Origin: a virus
DNA: 22,705 bases
Reading direction: 5' to 3' (one strand)
IMG/VR virus record: IMGVR_UViG_3300021594_000663
Coordinates: 1 to 22,705 of that record
Of this stretch, positions 6,676 to 14,053 are shown piece by piece. Each line of letters opens with the position of its first letter. Position 1 is the stretch's first letter. A program made the position numbers and the translations under genes. The notes beneath the pieces are model-generated. The model saw only the letters and a program-made list of their open reading frames with translations, did not search any database and was not told the DNA's origin.

Positions 6676-7668
6676 ATGATTTTAAAATGTGATTATATAT
6701 ATCAAGAAAAGTTTTTAAATTATGAGTTTGATTCTGTTAATATTAAAAATTTTTCAATAGTCAATGACAATACAGAAGTGCTTTTTGTTCCTGGTAAAAC
6801 ATATCTTTTTTCAACATTTTCTCCATATGGACACTCATTGATAGATATTTATGGACAGTATAAAGTTTTAAAGTTAAAGTATCCAGATATACAGCCATTC
6901 TTTTTTGAAAATGGAGAAAAAGGTTATTTGTTTAATAATAATAAAATTACAAAAGACTTGATGAGCACATTTATCGATATTCCCAACACAGTCTTTGATA
7001 TATCAAAAAACAATTATCTATTTGAGGAAGTTGTGATGTTCTTTGATATGAATAATACATTTCCTCAAAATTTTTATCAAGATCATGGAATTACAAGAAG
7101 TCTAAACTATTTCCCATTTTGTTCTTGCTACATGGGAACTGATATTTGTGGACAAAGTGAGTACTTTAAGTACAACTACTTAGCAATTGATTTGGTTATA
7201 GAAAGTTTTTCATATATGTTTTATAAAAATAAAGAAAAAAAATATTTTATATCTAGAGAAAGATATAACGCTCAGTATAAAAATGACATAGATTATTTTT
7301 CAGCAAAGACTGTTTTATCTGCAGAAGAAGAATCTCAATTTTATAGAGCAAAAATAAGATATTGTGAAAAAGAAAAAGATATACAAGACATATTTGTAAA
7401 AAATGGCTATGAGGTTATTTATCCAGAGGACTATGGACTATTTGATCAAATAAAATTTTTTAGCCAAGCAAAAGATATTGCTTCTATATCTGGTGCAAGT
7501 TTGTTTAATGTTTTGTGGTGCAACAACGAATCTTCTATTACTGAAATTCTTGCTGTTCCAGGGTATAGGTACCACTACAAAGAGTTTGCAGAACACATAG
7601 GTGCAGGTCATAGGCAGATCTTGGCGATAGATCAAGACATGCTTCTACTTGAAAAATCCTTGTTCTAG
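6676..7668 (+). CDS. GT61-like glycosyltransferase B
   Basis: This 330-residue protein is a diverged relative of the preceding gene. It has F-S-P-Y-G-H-S-L-I-D at 48-57 (the family's G-H-x-L-x-D region), F-I-S-R-E-R at 191-196, G-Y-E-V-I at 244-248, and a final Q-A-K-D-I-A-S-I-S-G-A-S-L-F-N-V-L-W segment (264-281) where GT61 enzymes usually have G-P-H-G-A-G-L-x-N. As in the neighbour, the motif His is not kept (S-G-A-S). Both may therefore be altered in activity, or a pair that works together. A weak AGGAG lies 11 nt before the ATG, inside the upstream gene. An unassigned beta-rich insert lies at about 100-180. Confidence 0.7.
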   Translation: MILKCDYIYQEKFLNYEFDSVNIKNFSIVNDNTEVLFVPGKTYLFSTFSPYGHSLIDIYGQYKVLKLKYPDIQPFFFENGEKGYLFNNNKITKDLMSTFIDIPNTVFDISKNNYLFEEVVMFFDMNNTFPQNFYQDHGITRSLNYFPFCSCYMGTDICGQSEYFKYNYLAIDLVIESFSYMFYKNKEKKYFISRERYNAQYKNDIDYFSAKTVLSAEEESQFYRAKIRYCEKEKDIQDIFVKNGYEVIYPEDYGLFDQIKFFSQAKDIASISGASLFNVLWCNNESSITEILAVPGYRYHYKEFAEHIGAGHRQILAIDQDMLLLEKSLF

Positions 7669-7686
7669 GATTTAAAATCCCAATTG

Positions 7687-7695
7687 TGCTATAAT
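7687..7695 (+). promoter_or_regulatory. Extended -10 promoter for the cupin operon
   Basis: TGC-TATAAT is followed by a strong AAGGAGG (7701-7707) and ATG 7712, giving an mRNA with a very short leader. It would drive the cupin, oxygenase and DUF6065-like genes. Confidence 0.6.
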
Positions 7696-7711
7696 TTATT
7701 AAGGAGGAAAA

Positions 7712-8308
7712 ATGTCTACTTTAAATTATTCTGATGTAATAAATCAATCAGATATAGATCTAGCAATAAAAGAAAATAGAATCCATGTATTTAAGAATCC
7801 GTTTCCAGAGTTACCAACATGGGACACCATTTTAAATGTTATATCCACATATGTTGATATAGATTTAGAAAGATTCCCAGATAGATCATATCTAGACAGC
7901 AAAAACTTAGAAGAAGAGTATTTAAGTTTTGATCTAAAATGTAGGTTTTGGTCCAGACTTGCTTTTCAGTTAAATGATCCAGAGGATCCATATATGGAGA
8001 TAATCCCAGAACTAAAGCCAGTAACTGAGTGGGGACTTTCAAAATATTCAAAACATATATATTCAAATAACTTTGGCCTAGTAACCTTTATGAAAAATAA
8101 AGGGGTCGTTGGAAATAAACACCATGACCTAGTAGACCAATTTCAGTGGGTGGTAAAGGGAGAAATGATCTGGCGTACTGGAGAAAATTTAGAAAATGAA
8201 ACCCATGTTGTTGAGGGTGATTTTGTTTTTGTACCAAAACTTTTAGTTCATGAAGTCGAAACTTTTAAAGCACCACGTGCATGTATTAACTTAGCGATTA
8301 GGAATTAG
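7712..8308 (+). CDS. Cupin-fold metalloprotein
   Basis: The 198-residue protein has a cupin-type pair of motifs in its C-terminal half. The first is G-N-K-H137-H138-D ... Q ... W-V-V-K-G-E-M; the second is V-E-G-D-F-V-F-V-P-K-L-L-V-H180-E-V. The HH and the later H, with an acidic residue or Gln between, are likely ligands for Fe(II) or another divalent metal. The N-terminal half (I-H-V-F-K-N-P-F start) resembles JmjC/cupin_8-like or phage oxygenase-associated proteins. It starts with a good Shine-Dalgarno and is followed one base after its stop by a 2OG-Fe(II) oxygenase. It may be a further hydroxylase or a binding protein; activity cannot be told from sequence alone. Confidence 0.65.
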   Translation: MSTLNYSDVINQSDIDLAIKENRIHVFKNPFPELPTWDTILNVISTYVDIDLERFPDRSYLDSKNLEEEYLSFDLKCRFWSRLAFQLNDPEDPYMEIIPELKPVTEWGLSKYSKHIYSNNFGLVTFMKNKGVVGNKHHDLVDQFQWVVKGEMIWRTGENLENETHVVEGDFVFVPKLLVHEVETFKAPRACINLAIRN

Positions 8309-8309
8309 T

Positions 8310-8873
8310 GTGTTTAATGCAAAGGTTGCAAAAAATTTTATTTCTAAAGATGATTGTAAATATTTAGTAAACATTGCAACATCTTATGATTTATGGGAAG
8401 GCGGAGGATCAAGTTTCTGGGAAGGAAGAGTTGTAAACTATCAATCAATTTTAAAGTTTGATAAAAAAGCAGGAAAAATTATGCTAGATGCAAATAATGC
8501 TTGTGGAAAACTAATTAAAGAAAATTATAATCTAAGTTTGCCAGTTTATTCTGATACCCTTCAAGTAATTAGATGGTTTCCAGGAATGGAACAGCCACCG
8601 CATGCAGACGACATGAGTAATACTGAGCACCATGGATTTGAGCACAGAGCCTTTGGATCAATAATTTATTTAAATGATGATTATAGTGGTGGTCATACAT
8701 TTTATCCAAATTTTGATATAGAGGTAATTCCAGAAACTGGTTCTCTTGCAATTCATCCAGGGGACCCAGAACATCTTCACGGAGTAAGAAAAATAGAAGA
8801 CAGCATGAGGTACACAATTGCATCCTTCTGGACTTTTGATAAGGAGAAAAGCCATGAATGGCCAGTACCTTAA
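8310..8873 (+). CDS. Prolyl-4-hydroxylase-like 2OG-Fe(II) oxygenase 1
   Basis: The 187-residue protein has a GTG start one base after the cupin stop. The jelly-roll iron site is complete: H98-A-D100, then H157 in L-H-G-V-R, and R167 (M-R-Y) for the 2-oxoglutarate carboxylate. I-I-Y-L-N-D-D-Y-S-G-G (118-128) is the family's typical strand. Enzymes of this type (P4Hc domain) hydroxylate prolyl or other side chains using O2 and 2-oxoglutarate. Length matches stand-alone bacterial and viral P4Hs. The last 20 bases overlap the next gene, whose Shine-Dalgarno lies inside this one. Proposed substrates are the Pro-rich fibres of this phage. Confidence 0.9.
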   Translation: MFNAKVAKNFISKDDCKYLVNIATSYDLWEGGGSSFWEGRVVNYQSILKFDKKAGKIMLDANNACGKLIKENYNLSLPVYSDTLQVIRWFPGMEQPPHADDMSNTEHHGFEHRAFGSIIYLNDDYSGGHTFYPNFDIEVIPETGSLAIHPGDPEHLHGVRKIEDSMRYTIASFWTFDKEKSHEWPVP

Positions 8874-9606
8874 TAATCCTGGATACGAAGTTCCAGACAA
8901 TACAATTTTAATTGTCCCCCACCGTCTTGAAGATGATGGGTTTTATAAAGAAGTTATTTTGCCACTAAAAGGAGAGAGCAAAAGAGATTGGTTTACACCC
9001 CACTTCTATTACTGTCTTCCTTTAAATATTGGAAATCAGTATGGATTTTTAATACAGTCTTTAAGAGATTTTGAAATTATTTGGGATGGATCACCAGCAG
9101 ACCCAGTGATAACCTTTTTAAACTCAGATAATGAAAACAAGCAGTTTATAACTGGAGGTTTTGGAAGTGGAATTGTTACGGTTCAAAATTGTTTTGCTAT
9201 AAAAACTCCAATAGGAACAAATGTTATGACTATTCAGCCACCCAATATGTTTATTCCTGGATGTATTTCTATGGCTGCTGTTATTGAAACAGACAACATA
9301 AAGAGAGACTTTACTTTTAATATTAAAATGACAGTTCCAAACTTAAAGGTAACTGTAAAAAAGGGAGACCCCTTGGGAGCCTTTATACCAATTCAAAGAC
9401 ATTATGTAGATGAGTTTGATGTGAAACTTATTAGTGAGTTTTTCTCAAAAGAGGTTCATGAAAATGAAATAAATGAACAACTTGCTCTAAGCATTGAAAG
9501 AACTACTGTCGACAAAGAAAAGCCTCATGAATCTGGAAGGCGATACTTTAAAGGCATAAACACCGATGGTACCGCCTATCCAGATCATCAAAAAAAACTT
9601 ACTTAG
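8854..9606 (+). CDS. DUF6065-like protein 1
   Basis: The 250-residue protein starts at ATG 8854, set by AAGGAG at 8841-8846, rather than the in-frame ATG at 8818. Recognisable segments are F-Y-Y-C-L-P-L-N-I-G-N-Q-Y-G-F, I-I-W-D-G, P-P-N-M-F-I-P-G-C-I, and K-K-G-D-P-L-G-A-F-I-P-I-Q-R-H. The same skeleton (C/F-P-L/V-N-I-x-N-x-x-G-W/F, WDG, a P-N-x-F-I-x-G turn, an I-P-A/KGD-P step) recurs in the gene at 18544 and more weakly at 19251. I match it, with moderate confidence, to DUF6065. The function of that family is not known to me. In both loci here it follows an oxygenase directly, which suggests a shared pathway. Confidence 0.6.
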   Translation: MNGQYLNNPGYEVPDNTILIVPHRLEDDGFYKEVILPLKGESKRDWFTPHFYYCLPLNIGNQYGFLIQSLRDFEIIWDGSPADPVITFLNSDNENKQFITGGFGSGIVTVQNCFAIKTPIGTNVMTIQPPNMFIPGCISMAAVIETDNIKRDFTFNIKMTVPNLKVTVKKGDPLGAFIPIQRHYVDEFDVKLISEFFSKEVHENEINEQLALSIERTTVDKEKPHESGRRYFKGINTDGTAYPDHQKKLT

Positions 9607-10162
9607 GAAATTTAGTCATCCAGAACTTAGTTCTTGGCGTAATGCCTTTCCAAGAAGACCAATCTTCTCCACCATTTGTCATGTAGTATGCAATCTCTGC
9701 ATTCTTGACGGGATTGAATAGTTCAGCATTTGAGTCAAGATCAAACTTAGTTCTACGATCAGGACCAAGAGCGTCAATCATATTTATTTGAAACATTCCA
9801 TAAGACGAGTCACCAGTCTTGTGGTTGCCGTTAAAAGCCAATGGACGGCCATTAGACTCCTTTTTAGCAACTGCCCAAGCAACTACAAGGTCTTTGCCCT
9901 TGAAGCCTACTAGAGAAAGCAGTTCTTTTAGTTCTAGATCAGTAAGAGAAACCTTATTCTCAAAACTCTCTAGTTTTTTTGCTTTAGAAACCAAAAAAAC
10001 CTCTTTCGAGGCGGTTTCCGATGTCTGAGCCTGTTCCAGGCTAAGGTTATTCTTTGTATCAAGATCTGAAATAGCATTAGCAGAGTTAGACATAACCGTT
10101 ACTAGTGCTACGATACTGAGTGTGCTAATGATCTCTTTGTTTCTTTCGATAAATTTAATCAT
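9599..10162 (-). CDS. Secreted lysozyme-like transglycosylase (endolysin candidate)
   Basis: This is the only credible minus-strand gene, 187 residues long. Start ATG (complement of 10160-10162) has a perfect AAGGAGG 5 bases upstream (complement of 10168-10174). Residues 1-30 form a Sec signal peptide: basic start, hydrophobic core around 11-24, and A-N-A cleavage after residue 30. The catalytic domain (about 75-187) has A-W-A-V-A-K-K-E102-S-N-G and S-S-Y-G-M-F-Q-I-N-M, the pattern of SLT/goose-type lysozyme folds that cut peptidoglycan; E102 is the likely acid. Its 3' end overlaps the convergent DUF6065-like gene by 8 bases. It could be an endolysin exported by Sec or a virion-associated lysin. 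Its opposite strand and flanks suggest later insertion. Confidence 0.85.
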   Translation of the reverse strand: MIKFIERNKEIISTLSIVALVTVMSNSANAISDLDTKNNLSLEQAQTSETASKEVFLVSKAKKLESFENKVSLTDLELKELLSLVGFKGKDLVVAWAVAKKESNGRPLAFNGNHKTGDSSYGMFQINMIDALGPDRRTKFDLDSNAELFNPVKNAEIAYYMTNGGEDWSSWKGITPRTKFWMTKFPK

Positions 10163-10167
10163 AGTTT

Positions 10168-10174
10168 CCTCCTT
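10168..10174 (-). promoter_or_regulatory. Strong Shine-Dalgarno of the lysozyme-like gene
   Basis: The minus strand reads AAGGAGG five bases before the ATG. It decides the start at 10162 over an in-frame ATG at 10183, which would place the Shine-Dalgarno within the coding region. Confidence 0.85.
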
Positions 10175-10176
10175 AG

Positions 10177-10677
10177 AAAACAATTAAATATCCCCTTGAA
10201 ACATCTCCAGTAAATGTACATGGAGACCTAAAGAAACTAGCAGAATCCCTTGACGCAATCCTTCCAGCATACGGTGTATCATATTTTCAGATTGATGTTC
10301 ATAACAATAGTGGTGGCCCAATTGGTGCTGGAGTTCCAGTTTATGCAACAAATGGAAAAGTAAATGAAAAGGTAACTATAGCAAAAGCACTTCCATCAAC
10401 AACTGCTCCAATACTTGGTTTATTAAAAAACAATAAAAATAATGGAGAAGATGGAATTGTTGTAGTCGCTGGAGTAATGGAGGGATTAAACACTTCTGGA
10501 TTTGCTGCAGGACAAACACTTTATGTAGGAATATCTGGGGGACTAACAAATGTAAGGCCAGAAGGTGGATCAGCAGCAGTTGGAATTTGTGCAGTTGCAG
10601 ACAATGTTAATGGGATAGTTATAGTAGAGGCAAAAGGAAACGGTACCTGGGGAGCACTCAGAGACGGTTTGTCGTGA
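10177..10677 (+). pseudogene. 5'-truncated tail/fibre gene lacking a start codon
   Basis: A single + frame is open from just after TAG 10174-10176 to the TGA at 10675-10677 and codes throughout like a phage structural protein (for example S-P-V-N-V-H-G-D-L ... G-G-P-I-G-A-G-V-P-V-Y-A-T-N-G ... A-A-V-G-I-C-A-V-A-D). No ATG, GTG or TTG occurs in frame until ATG 10477, which has no usable Shine-Dalgarno and would drop 93 clearly coding-like codons from 10198 on. The N-terminal part is therefore missing, and the break sits against the ribosome site of the inverted lysozyme-like gene. It may be dead, or may be expressed as a 66-residue C-terminal fragment (10477-10677). The repeating A-x-G-x-x-V-Y-A-T-N-G pattern resembles trimeric fibre-head domains. 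Confidence 0.65.
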
Positions 10678-10683
10678 TATAAT
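10675..10683 (+). promoter_or_regulatory. Extended -10 promoter fused to a stop codon
   Basis: TGA-TATAAT uses the TGA of the truncated ORF as its TGn element and ends 6 nt before ATG 10690. There is no Shine-Dalgarno. A leaderless transcript is predicted. Confidence 0.7.
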
Positions 10684-10689
10684 AAACAA

Positions 10690-11100
10690 ATGGCAACTTT
10701 AAGAGGATCTCAATCACTATACGATATTGGAAATAAACCACCAACAGTTATTTGGACTGTCGTGCGTGGAGATACTTCTGGCTTTAAGGTTTATGTAACA
10801 GATGATGCAAAGGTCCCGTTAATTTTAAAAGGTCCTGGATCTGAATGGGACATTGCAATGAAAATTAAAAGACCAAATTCAACACCTGGAATAATTACAG
10901 ACGATGCTGTAACAATTATGGCATTACATCCAGTTGCAGATGAAGATGATTTGGTTGGAGAGTTTACAGTTTGGCTTACAGCAGAAGAATCTAATGTCTT
11001 GCAGACAGGAGACATCTTTGATATTCAGGTATCAGATCCAACAAGAGTCTGGACAGTTGCTCAGGGCAGCATGAAGATTCTTGAAGATGTAACAGATTAA
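10690..11100 (+). CDS. Tail/baseplate accessory protein, RGDT-type domain
   Basis: The 136-residue protein is a paralogue of the genes at 197 and 1420. W-T-V-V-R-G-D-T-S-G lies at about 22-31, and the end reads F-D-I-Q-V-S-D ... V-W-T-V-A-Q-G-S-M-K-I-L-E-D-V-T-D. Here the whole protein is the single domain. The shared plan suggests a module that docks fibres on the baseplate, similar in layout to upper-baseplate protein N-termini. It has a leaderless-type start, and its stop overlaps the next ATG (TAATG), as in the 197/577 pair. Confidence 0.7.
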   Translation: MATLRGSQSLYDIGNKPPTVIWTVVRGDTSGFKVYVTDDAKVPLILKGPGSEWDIAMKIKRPNSTPGIITDDAVTIMALHPVADEDDLVGEFTVWLTAEESNVLQTGDIFDIQVSDPTRVWTVAQGSMKILEDVTD

Positions 11101-11324
11101 TGGCCACAGCATTAATACTTGATGAATTAAAAAACAAAACAGAACGAATTTTTCCAATAGACTATGCAATAGTCCAGGTAGAAGACTTTACAAGAAAAAC
11201 AGTTATAAGTGAGGTTTTGCCCTTTAGAGTTAAGTTTACAGCAATTCAAATTCAGGCTATTGGTTTAGGAAACACTCCAGCAATTCCTCTACAGGTTATT
11301 GGGTATAGCAACTACATTCTCTAA
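11100..11324 (+). CDS. Small tail-associated protein
   Basis: This 74-residue protein starts in the TAATG overlap with the previous gene, so it is coupled. The C-terminal half (F-R-V-K-F-T-A-I-Q-I-Q-A-I-G ... I-P-L-Q-V-I-G-Y-S-N-Y-I-L) reads as a small beta-sandwich typical of short phage proteins encoded beside baseplate/fibre genes. There is no catalytic motif, signal or membrane segment. It corresponds in position to the 28-residue gene at 577, which follows the paralogue at 197. Confidence 0.6.
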   Translation: MATALILDELKNKTERIFPIDYAIVQVEDFTRKTVISEVLPFRVKFTAIQIQAIGLGNTPAIPLQVIGYSNYIL

Positions 11325-11342
11325 TAGTCTTATTAAAAGGGA

Positions 11343-11351
11343 TGATATAAT
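11343..11351 (+). promoter_or_regulatory. Extended -10 promoter, leaderless
   Basis: TGA-TATAAT ends 6 nt before ATG 11358 with no Shine-Dalgarno between. It lies in a 33-base gap and does not overlap a stop codon. Confidence 0.7.
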
Positions 11352-11357
11352 CACTAC

Positions 11358-11804
11358 ATGGCTAAAATATCAATTCCAGATGTAAAGGCTCTATTCCAAA
11401 CTGGAGATAGACCTACTCAAGAAAATTATGAAGACTTAATTGATACCGCAGCATCCCAGGCAACAGATTTGGGGTCAAAGGGTAACAATGAAAATACAGT
11501 CAATGGTATTGAGAACGTAACTGTTATTGATAACTTTGATGCCACAGTCTGGCGCATGGTCAAGTATATTATTTCAATATCAAAGACCTCTGCAGGGGAC
11601 AACAAGTTCTATGCAACTGAATTAACAATTCTTGTTGACGGTACAAATGTATCAGTCAGCGAGTACGGCACTATCGACAATGATGGGAATATTGGCACCA
11701 TTGATGTCTCTCGCACTGGAAATACCGTGGCTATTACAGTCACTCCAGATCCTGCGATCAAGCCAGTCACAGTTCGTTACGCACGAATTGGACTTAAGGC
11801 ATAA
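11358..11804 (+). CDS. Short tail fibre protein
   Basis: The 148-residue protein has an N-terminal stretch (I-P-D-V-K-A-L-F-Q-T-G-D-R-P-T-Q-E-N-Y) resembling the attachment segment of many phage fibres. The C-terminal beta domain (about 62-148: V-K-Y-I-I-S-I-S ... L-T-I-L-V-D-G-T ... S-E-Y-G-T-I ... V-R-Y-A-R-I-G) matches in layout the last 90 residues of the next gene (E-Y-L-V-K-V ... L-L-T-L-D-S-S ... T-E-Y-G-I-V). The two share a receptor-facing or trimerising end domain. Leaderless-type start. Confidence 0.65.
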   Translation: MAKISIPDVKALFQTGDRPTQENYEDLIDTAASQATDLGSKGNNENTVNGIENVTVIDNFDATVWRMVKYIISISKTSAGDNKFYATELTILVDGTNVSVSEYGTIDNDGNIGTIDVSRTGNTVAITVTPDPAIKPVTVRYARIGLKA

Positions 11805-11822
11805 TAAAAGGAGATATAAAAA

Positions 11823-13511
11823 ATGGCAACAGTAAATAAAGATTTTAAAATTAAGCAAGGGTTAGTCGTTGAAGGCCTACAAGGTACAATCAACGGTGAA
11901 GTAATCCTTACAGAAAACGCAGGAGATCAATACATCCTTGACCTCATTGGCGGAGAAACACTTGTAAAGTCTGTAGAGGCAACTCAACTAGAAGTTAGCG
12001 TAGCAGGAAAGTTATCCGTAAAGGCTAACGTATTTGACGCTTACGGTGCAGCAGCAGATGCAGAGGCAGCAGCAGCCCTTGATGCAACATCAAAAGCAAA
12101 CGCAGCAGAAGCAGATGCAATCTCTGCAGCAGCAACAGATGCTACAAATAAGGCTAATGCAGTAGCATCAGATCTTACAGATCACGAAAATGCTACAGTA
12201 GCACACGGTGCAACTGGTGCGGTAGTTGGAACAACTAACACACAAACATTAACAAATAAGACTATTGGAGATACACTTAACTTCACTGGCGCAGGTGCAA
12301 TGACAATCAATTCTGATTCTCATATCGTTCTTACTCCTGCAGCAGGTTCTTCAGTTAAGTGGGGCGCTGATGTTCTTGCAACTCAGGCTTATGCTGACAC
12401 AGCAGAGCAAGATGCAAAGAACTATGCAGACAGTCTTGCTGGCAACTACGATGTAGCAGGTGCTGCAGCAGCAGCACAAGCAGCAGCAGAAGGATTTGCA
12501 ACTCAAGCAGTAGCAGACCTTGTTAACGGTGCTCCAGCACTTCTTGACACATTAGACGAATTGGCATTAGCACTTCAGGATAATCCAGATGTTATTGCTA
12601 ACATTCAAAGTGTTGCAGCAGGAAAGCAAGATACACTGACTGCAGGATCAAACATTGACATTACAGGAGCAACAATTTCTGTAACTGGTCTTGATTCAGC
12701 AGATATTTCAGACTTTAATACTGCAGCACTATCTGCAACATCTGCAGCATACGATACAGCAGGTGCAGCAGCACAGGCTCTTTCAGATGCAGAAGATTAT
12801 GCAAATGCACTTACAACAGCAGACATTGCTGAAGATGCAGTCAATGGTGGTCTTTACTTCACAAATCAGCGAGCAATTGACGCTGTTGGTGGAACAATTG
12901 GAGATCAGATTGACCTCCTTGATACAGATGACATCGAAGAGGGCACTACAAATCAGTACTTCTTAGATTCTCGTGCAAAGGCTTCAGCAGCAGATCTTAT
13001 CCTTGGTGCATCATTAACAAACATCGCAATTACAGGAAACAGCACAACAGGTCTTATCATCACAGCAGAAAACGGTGTAGCAGACTCTACTACATCTGAT
13101 CTTGCAGAAGGTACAAATAAGTACTTTACAGATGCTCGTGCAGTTGATGCTCTTGAAGCAGTTGTTCCAAACTTCACAGCAGTTGAGTTAAACTCAGTTG
13201 CTAAGCAGGTTGCAGCAACACTTTCAGCACCTACAGCAGGAATCCAGGTAGCCCACGCTTTTGCTAAGGCTGACTACCGTTCTGCAGAGTACCTTGTAAA
13301 GGTTGCCTACGGAACACACACTGAAATCTCAAAGGTTCTTTTGACACTTGATTCTTCAGATAACATTGCAATTACTGAATACGGAATTGTTGGAACAAAT
13401 GGCTCAGCGTCATCAGTTTCTGCAGGTATCTCAGGATCAAATGTACAACTTCAGGTAACAACCGTTAACAATAACTCAACAGTTACTGTTATGGGAACAC
13501 TTCTTAAGTAA
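11823..13511 (+). CDS. Ala-rich long tail fibre
   Basis: The 562-residue protein starts at ATG 11823 after AAAGGAG. Its N-terminus MATVNKDFKIKQGLVVEG is shared with the gene at 13547 and is probably the virion anchor. Residues about 65-130 and 190-330 are very Ala-rich with heptad-like spacing, indicating trimeric coiled-coil shaft. In between is T-N-T-Q-T-L-T-N-K-T-I, a common fibre beta-turn motif. Further on come two similar segments (G-T-T-N-Q-Y-F-L-D-S-R-A and G-T-N-K-Y-F-T-D-A-R-A), the usual phage YFTDARA repeats. The C-terminal 90 residues match the end domain of the previous gene. It is a clear structural gene of a tail fibre. Confidence 0.85.
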   Translation: MATVNKDFKIKQGLVVEGLQGTINGEVILTENAGDQYILDLIGGETLVKSVEATQLEVSVAGKLSVKANVFDAYGAAADAEAAAALDATSKANAAEADAISAAATDATNKANAVASDLTDHENATVAHGATGAVVGTTNTQTLTNKTIGDTLNFTGAGAMTINSDSHIVLTPAAGSSVKWGADVLATQAYADTAEQDAKNYADSLAGNYDVAGAAAAAQAAAEGFATQAVADLVNGAPALLDTLDELALALQDNPDVIANIQSVAAGKQDTLTAGSNIDITGATISVTGLDSADISDFNTAALSATSAAYDTAGAAAQALSDAEDYANALTTADIAEDAVNGGLYFTNQRAIDAVGGTIGDQIDLLDTDDIEEGTTNQYFLDSRAKASAADLILGASLTNIAITGNSTTGLIITAENGVADSTTSDLAEGTNKYFTDARAVDALEAVVPNFTAVELNSVAKQVAATLSAPTAGIQVAHAFAKADYRSAEYLVKVAYGTHTEISKVLLTLDSSDNIAITEYGIVGTNGSASSVSAGISGSNVQLQVTTVNNNSTVTVMGTLLK

Positions 13512-13546
13512 TAAAAAATAAAAATAGTTGGAAGAAGGAGTAGTAA

Positions 13547-13996
13547 ATGGCAATAGTCGACAAAGACTTTAAGGTCAAGAATGGGTTAGTCGTATCAAAC
13601 GGCGGTACATTCGGAGATGCAGTAACAGTAGGAGCCCCAACTCTTAATGCCCATGCAGCAACCAAGGAGTATGTCGATAGTCGTTCAATGGCCGTTGGCT
13701 CTACTGCTCCTTCTTCACCAACTAATGGAACACAGTGGTTAGACACTGCAACAAATAGAGTTAATTTCTATTATGAAGGTTCTTGGTATACCCAGGCAAC
13801 TATTGATGATACAAATAACTTACCACAGCACATTCACGATACCGCAATTGATGGAACTGGTTTCATAGTATCTCAGTTCTATGAAGGTGGATCATTCAAC
13901 AGCCCATTGGGTGTAGGTTTGGATTCTGGTGGACCAGGTACAACAACTTGGACAGTAGTATTCGATGGCGGTAGTGTAGTAGATAACTTCAATTAA
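13547..13996 (+). CDS. Short tail fibre sharing the KDFK N-terminal anchor
   Basis: The 149-residue protein follows a GAAGGAG (13534-13540). Its N-terminus MAIVDKDFKVKNGLVV is near identical in plan to that of the 11823 protein. Next come N-A-H-A-A-T-K-E-Y-V-D-S-R (a common fibre linker) and P-T-N-G-T-Q-W-L-D-T ... N-F-Y-Y-E-G-S-W-Y, a small beta domain seen in many phage fibres. The C-terminus is Gly-rich (V-D-N-F-N end) and may be a tip. It probably attaches at the same site as the long fibre or forms part of the same bundle. Confidence 0.75.
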   Translation: MAIVDKDFKVKNGLVVSNGGTFGDAVTVGAPTLNAHAATKEYVDSRSMAVGSTAPSSPTNGTQWLDTATNRVNFYYEGSWYTQATIDDTNNLPQHIHDTAIDGTGFIVSQFYEGGSFNSPLGVGLDSGGPGTTTWTVVFDGGSVVDNFN

Positions 13997-14005
13997 AACA
14001 GGGGT

Positions 14006-14011
14006 TATAAT
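14006..14011 (+). promoter_or_regulatory. Possible -10 box and leader mini-ORF before the Mtd-N fibre
   Basis: TATAAT without the upstream TG lies 11 nt before an ATG at 14023 that opens an eight-codon ORF (MGSPHKEK, stop 14047-14049). The AAGGAG for the fibre at 14054 is inside this mini-ORF (14038-14043). Weak evidence; it may be chance. Confidence 0.3.
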
Positions 14012-14053
14012 AAGATAAGTTAATGGGCAGCCCCCATAAGGAGAAATAAAAAT

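Noticed and set aside
11632-12966. Gln/His/Leu-rich alternative + frames in the Ala-rich fibre and short fibre
   Set aside because: GCA-rich Ala codons shifted by one base give CAG/AGC codons; these are composition shadows without start signals.
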